From positions 7,146 to 71,145 of the forward strand of contig SCRI01000082.1 in NCBI GenBank assembly GCA_004298675.1: a DNA stretch of 64,000 nucleotides. The letters run 5' to 3'. The first letter of the stretch is position 1; every line of letters starts with the position of its first letter. Below are positions 60,570 to 64,000 of this stretch, one piece after another. The notes under the pieces were generated by a model, which saw only the letters and a program-made list of their open reading frames with translations, was not told the DNA's origin and did not search any database. The position numbers were made by a program, and so were the translations under genes. This DNA is from a bacterium (GTDB taxonomy: Bacteria; Vulcanimicrobiota; Vulcanimicrobiia; Vulcanimicrobiales; SCRA01).

Positions 60570-61567
60570 GCGGAGCGCGCGGCCGCCGGGCAGTCGCCGA
60601 AGCCCTCGCGCTGCTTGGGCTGGGATTGGTGGTGGCTTTAGGTGGCCACTTCTTCCTCTCCAACTACTGGTTGACGGTGGGGGTGGTCATCGCGATGTAC
60701 TCGCTGCCCTCGCTGGCACTCCTGCTCTTGCTTGGCTATGCAGGGCGCCCATCCTTCGGTCATGCCGCGTTCTTCGCGGTGGGCGCCTACGCTAGCGCGG
60801 TGACCACGACTCGCTTGGGCTGGGACCCGGTTGCCGGGGCGCTCGCGGGAATCGTGGTGGCGGGCGCCGTGGCGTATGTCATCGGCTTTCCCCTGCTGCG
60901 CTTGAGCGGACACTACCTCGCGATTGCGACGCTGGCCTTCGCGATCATCGTGCGCGTCGTGCTGGAGAATGCCACTCCGCTCACCGGCGGGCTCAACGGC
61001 ATCGTCGGCATCCCCAGTCTCGGGACTCCGCGCACCGCCTTCGTGCTGGTGGTCATGCTGGTGACGATCATCTACGCTGCCGCCGTCTTCATCGATCATT
61101 CTCGCATCGGGCGCATCTTGCGCGCACTCGGCGACGACGAACGCGCGATGGCATCATGCGGCATCAACCCGCAGTCGATCCGTACCGCGGTCTTCGTCGC
61201 CTCCGCGGTCCTAACCAGCATCGCCGGCAGCGTCTACGCGCATTTCCTCACCTATATCAGTCCAGAGCCGTTCAACGTCGACATGAGCGTGCTCTTTGTC
61301 ACGATGATGCTGGTGGGCGGTACGGGCAGCGTGTGGGGCGCCTTGATCGGAGCTTGCATCGTGGGCGCCATTCCCGCTGTGCTCAGCACCTATGCAGCGT
61401 ACAGCGCGCTGCTCTACGGCATTGCGATCGTGGCAGTGCTACTGCTCGCACCTTACGGTGTTCTAGGATTGCCAACGCAGCTACGGATTGCCCGCGCGCG
61501 CCTCCGGCGCATCGTCGCCTCAGGAAGCAAGCCTGCGCAGGCGGGTGAGGTGGCCAATGTCGACTAG
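60566..61567 (+). CDS. livM: Liv-type ABC permease LivM (system 3)
   Basis: 333 residues from a TTG overlapping the livH stop. LPSLALLLLLGYAGRPSFGHAAFFAVGAYASAVTTTRLGW, LRLSGHYLAIATLAFAIIVRVVLENATPLTGGLNGIVGIPSLG, HSRIGRILRALGDDERAMASCGINPQSIRTAVFVASAVLTSIAG and VGGTGSVWGALIGACIVG are LivM marks. Confidence 0.92.
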   Translation: MSGARGRRAVAEALALLGLGLVVALGGHFFLSNYWLTVGVVIAMYSLPSLALLLLLGYAGRPSFGHAAFFAVGAYASAVTTTRLGWDPVAGALAGIVVAGAVAYVIGFPLLRLSGHYLAIATLAFAIIVRVVLENATPLTGGLNGIVGIPSLGTPRTAFVLVVMLVTIIYAAAVFIDHSRIGRILRALGDDERAMASCGINPQSIRTAVFVASAVLTSIAGSVYAHFLTYISPEPFNVDMSVLFVTMMLVGGTGSVWGALIGACIVGAIPAVLSTYAAYSALLYGIAIVAVLLLAPYGVLGLPTQLRIARARLRRIVASGSKPAQAGEVANVD

Positions 61568-62282
61568 TACGCCACTGCTTACCGTGACGGAGATCTCCAA
61601 GCATTTCGGCGGACTGCGCGCGGTGTCGAAGGCGTCGTTCGACGTGCGCCGCGGTGAGATTCTCGGGATCATGGGGCCCAATGGCGCCGGAAAGACGACG
61701 CTCTTAAACGTCATCAGCGGCTACGAGCGTCCCGATGGTGGCCGGGTCGATCTGGACGGGATGGCGGTCACGGGGATGCCGCCGTATCGCCTGGCACGCC
61801 TGGGACTGCGCAGGACGTTCCAGACGCCGCGCGTGATGAACCGTCTCACCGTCGAGGAAAATCTCGACCTGGCGCGGTTTGGTGCAGGACGCGGAGGGCA
61901 TGCCGAGGCCGTGCTGGCATATCTCGACCCCGTGCGGGATCGCGTCGCCTCGACGCTGCCCATGGCTGGGCGGCGATTGGTGGAGCTCGCGCGCGCGTGC
62001 ACGGGCAGGGTCGACGCACTGCTGCTGGACGAACCTTCAACCGGGCTCGCCGAAGACGAGAAGGCGCTACTGCAGGTGCTCGTCCGCTCGGTGGCCGCCG
62101 AGGGCGTGGGCGTCATCCTCGTAGCGCACGACATCCCGTTCGTCCTCGATCTCTGTCACCGGATCGTCGTGCTGACTCTGGGGAGCGTGCTCACGTTCGG
62201 CCCCCCTGCTGAGGTACGCAGCGATCCGCGCGTGATTGAAGCGTATCTCGGCAAGGATTGGAGCGCCAATGCCGGGGCTTGA
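61557..62282 (+). CDS. livG: Liv-type ABC ATPase LivG (system 3)
   Basis: 241 residues from the ATG at 61557, overlapping livM by 11 bp. KHFGGLRAVSKASFDVRRGEILGIMGPNGAGKTTLLNVISGYE, RTFQTPRVMNRLT and ARACTGRVDALLLDEPSTGLAEDEK, then ILVAHDIPFVLDLCHRIVVL are LivG motifs; the signature motif reads LPMAGRRLVELARAC rather than LSGGQ, a divergent form. Partner of LivF. Confidence 0.88.
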   Translation: MSTSTPLLTVTEISKHFGGLRAVSKASFDVRRGEILGIMGPNGAGKTTLLNVISGYERPDGGRVDLDGMAVTGMPPYRLARLGLRRTFQTPRVMNRLTVEENLDLARFGAGRGGHAEAVLAYLDPVRDRVASTLPMAGRRLVELARACTGRVDALLLDEPSTGLAEDEKALLQVLVRSVAAEGVGVILVAHDIPFVLDLCHRIVVLTLGSVLTFGPPAEVRSDPRVIEAYLGKDWSANAGA

Positions 62283-62988
62283 GGTGCAGGCGGGATGCAC
62301 GGGATATGGGGACCTGCAGGTGCTCTTCGGAGTAGAGCTCGCGATACGTCCCGGTGCGGTGACCGCGGTCTTGGGGCCCAACGGAGCGGGGAAGAGCACG
62401 CTGCTCAACGTCTTGGCCGGCGTGCATCCCTTCTGGTCCGGCTCGGCGTGGCTAGACGGGCGCGACGTGACCAACGTGGCGATCCCGGAACGCGTGCGCG
62501 CGGGGATCACCCTCGTGCCACAGGGCCGGGAACTCTTCGGCCCTATGACCGTACGAGAGAATCTCGAGCTGGGCGCCTTTCAGTCCCGTCTCCCACGCAA
62601 GCGCATGGAAGAACGCATCGCGCGAACGCTCGACCTCTTCCCCGACTTAGCAGCGCGCCTCGAGAAAAAGGTACAGGAGCTTTCCGGTGGCCAGCAGCAG
62701 ATGGTCGCGATCGGTCGCGCGCTGATGAGCGCGCCCGCCTTCCTGCTCATCGACGAACCGTCGCAGGGTTTGGGGCCAATCGTGGTCGAGGCGGTCTTGG
62801 CGTCGCTGGCCCTGTTGGCCCGTGAGGGCATGGGCGTCGCCCTCGCCGAACAGGACGGCAGCGCCGGCCTCAAGGTGGCGGACCAGTGTTACGTCATGCG
62901 CTCGGGTAGCGTCATCTGGTCCGGCTCGGCGGAGCGGGCCGGGCGCGAAGGGGTGCTGAAGGAACTCTACTTCGGCGGCATTCGCTAG
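62269..62988 (+). CDS. livF: Liv-type ABC ATPase LivF (system 3)
   Basis: 239 residues from the ATG at 62269, overlapping livG by 14 bp. Walker A LGPNGAGKSTLLNVLAG, LVPQGRELFGPMTVRENLELGAF, LSGGQQQMVAIGRALMSAPAFLLIDEPSQGLGPI and GVALAEQDGSAGLKVADQCYVM are LivF motifs. Final structural gene before the IclR regulator. Confidence 0.92.
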   Translation: MPGLEVQAGCTGYGDLQVLFGVELAIRPGAVTAVLGPNGAGKSTLLNVLAGVHPFWSGSAWLDGRDVTNVAIPERVRAGITLVPQGRELFGPMTVRENLELGAFQSRLPRKRMEERIARTLDLFPDLAARLEKKVQELSGGQQQMVAIGRALMSAPAFLLIDEPSQGLGPIVVEAVLASLALLAREGMGVALAEQDGSAGLKVADQCYVMRSGSVIWSGSAERAGREGVLKELYFGGIR

Positions 62989-62996
62989 ACAGAATA

Positions 62997-63013
62997 AGTT
63001 TACAATATAAACT
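62997..63013. promoter_or_regulatory. Candidate IclR operator
   Basis: AGTTTACAATATAAACT is an inverted repeat with 6-bp arms and a 5-bp centre in the AT-rich 64-bp gap between livF and the iclR gene. The regulator encoded 40 bp downstream probably binds here. Confidence 0.5.
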
Positions 63014-63052
63014 CTCTAGGATAAGTTATAGCTCGGCAGAATAGACCTTTCC

Positions 63053-63880
63053 ATGCGGTCTACAGTTCTTTCTACGGAATTAGGCTCATCGGGTAGAGGT
63101 CCCGCGTCGCCGCGCTCCAAAGCGCCGGCGGTCGACGCTGCGGTCAGAATCCTCGACTACGTCGGCCGGCACGGCACGTCGCGCGGACGTGAGATGACTA
63201 TGGCGCTACGCCTGAATCCGAGCACCGGGCACAACATCGCCAAAGCGCTGGTGCAGCGCGGCATGCTCGACTTCGACCATGAGACCAAGCTCTACACGCT
63301 CGGACCCGTGCTCTACGCGCTGGGCGTGCGCGCAGTAGAGGCCGGCAACGGCGTCGTTGCCGTCGCGCAACCGTTCTTGCGCGAATGGGTCGCCACGACG
63401 CGCTTCGTCGTCTTTCTCGCACGCATGCTCCCCTCGAGCGAGATCATCGTCGTGGAGAAGGAGGAGAGCTCGCAGCGCATCAAGGTGACCGTGGACGTAG
63501 GCGAGCGCTTCCCACTCAGCGCCGCGGCGCTGGGCAAGGTCTTCCTTGCATTCATGGACCCCAGCGAGCGCGAGGTGCGCATGAAGAAGCTCGCACTGCC
63601 GGGCTACACGAACAACTCCATCGTCTCGATGCCGGAGTTCCGCAAGGAGCTCGAGCGCGTGCAGACTTGCGGCTGGTCGGAGTCACGGGCCGAGTACTAC
63701 TCTATCTCCAACGCCGTCGCGGCACCGATCTTCGACCACGCGGGGTGCCTCTCGCACGTCGTCTGCAGCCTCGCTGCTACGGCCGACATGCGAGGAGAGG
63801 ATCTGTCGCGATACGGACGTGCTCTGGCCGACCTCGCGGCTCGCATCGGCGAAACCGCAAGCCGCAGCAAGGCATCGTGA
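63053..63880 (+). CDS. IclR-family transcriptional regulator (Liv system 3)
   Basis: 275 residues. HTH at residues about 24-80 (AVDAAVRILDYVGRHGTSRGREMTMALRLNPSTGHNIAKALVQRGMLDF), then the IclR effector domain with TRFVVFLARMLPSSEIIVVEKEESSQRIKVTVDVGERFPLSAAALGKVFLAFM and ISNAVAAPIFDHAGCLSHVVCSL. It resembles the IclR at 37122 through the FLARMLPSSEIIVV segment. Probably controls the dehydrogenase-aminotransferase-Liv 3 operon; its gene is not divergent from it, so it acts on the operon promoter from a distance. The last 120 bp of the window (63881-64000) shows no gene. Confidence 0.92.
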   Translation: MRSTVLSTELGSSGRGPASPRSKAPAVDAAVRILDYVGRHGTSRGREMTMALRLNPSTGHNIAKALVQRGMLDFDHETKLYTLGPVLYALGVRAVEAGNGVVAVAQPFLREWVATTRFVVFLARMLPSSEIIVVEKEESSQRIKVTVDVGERFPLSAAALGKVFLAFMDPSEREVRMKKLALPGYTNNSIVSMPEFRKELERVQTCGWSESRAEYYSISNAVAAPIFDHAGCLSHVVCSLAATADMRGEDLSRYGRALADLAARIGETASRSKAS

Positions 63881-64000
63881 TCGAGAGCGCCGCCGCTCGT
63901 GCTCGCTACAGCCTCGGCGACGGCGCTGGGATTGCGCGCGTGGCGGCGTAGGACCCGCCATTCCAACTAGCCATCACGGTCTGCTTCGCTCCCACGCCGC

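Noticed and set aside
63683-63966. Minus-strand frames at the right end
   Set aside because: They are antisense to the IclR gene; nothing in 63881-64000 could be assigned to a gene.

Overview
The window is a GC-rich, gene-dense bacterial chromosome segment with short intergenic gaps, Shine-Dalgarno-led genes, many GTG/TTG starts and several overlapping stop codons. Gene content points to a free-living heterotroph that scavenges organic acids and amino acids: three complete Liv-type ABC transporters, an orphan Liv-type binding protein, a Pot-type ABC transporter, a TRAP transporter, four CaiB/BaiF CoA-transferases or acyl-CoA ligases, and many substrate-responsive regulators (LacI, GntR, LysR, three IclR). 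HemQ (coproheme decarboxylase) suggests a Terrabacteria-side lineage, but the phylum cannot be fixed from the sequence. No rRNA, tRNA, CRISPR array or insertion sequence was seen.

Layout: 1-2244, TorA-type molybdoenzyme (cut by the window edge), a TorC-like monohaem cytochrome and an exported protein. 2378-9872, sugar-acid catabolism: LacI regulator, DgoA and DgoK (KDPGal route), an RraA-like aldolase, an orphan binding protein, a decayed pdhA fragment, an MBL-cupin fusion and glycerate 2-kinase. 9880-18669, an enolase paralogue with altered active site, divergent GntR regulator with a mirrored operator/promoter, Liv transporter 1, a class III aminotransferase and an SDR. 18662-21412, HemQ, DinB and an MFS exporter. 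21409-29954, a seven-gene Pot transporter/M24 hydrolase/amidohydrolase/2-hydroxyacid dehydrogenase operon with a divergent LysR. 30110-37907, FNT channel and a TRAP/CoA-transferase/selenoprotein locus. 37924-50792, acyl-CoA ligase, hot-dog dehydratase, IclR, Liv transporter 2, acyl-CoA dehydrogenase, MaoC, CitE-like lyase and two CoA-transferases, which together look like a mesaconyl/methylsuccinyl-CoA type pathway. 50821-56271, a second selenoprotein locus. 56497-63880, 2-hydroxyacid dehydrogenase, class IV aminotransferase, Liv transporter 3 and IclR.

The most striking content is a pair of genes that read through an in-frame TGA inside the motif U-G-S-C (TGA at 35477-35479 on + and 55954-55956 on -). 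In both, the reading frame stays open and homologous on each side of the TGA, and a perfect 7-bp hairpin begins 10-11 nt after the TGA with G as the second loop base, the geometry of a bacterial SECIS. Each UGSC domain is next to, or fused with, a second domain of unknown function marked by a GWTDGLP-V/I-VPP motif; three copies of that domain occur here. One locus couples the pair to a CoA-transferase, a TRAP transporter and a NifU-like C-terminal tail; the other couples it to PxpA/PxpB (without PxpC) and a thioredoxin-reductase-like flavoprotein with a CxxC centre. I infer a selenium-dependent two-part enzyme system acting on imported small molecules; its reaction is unknown.
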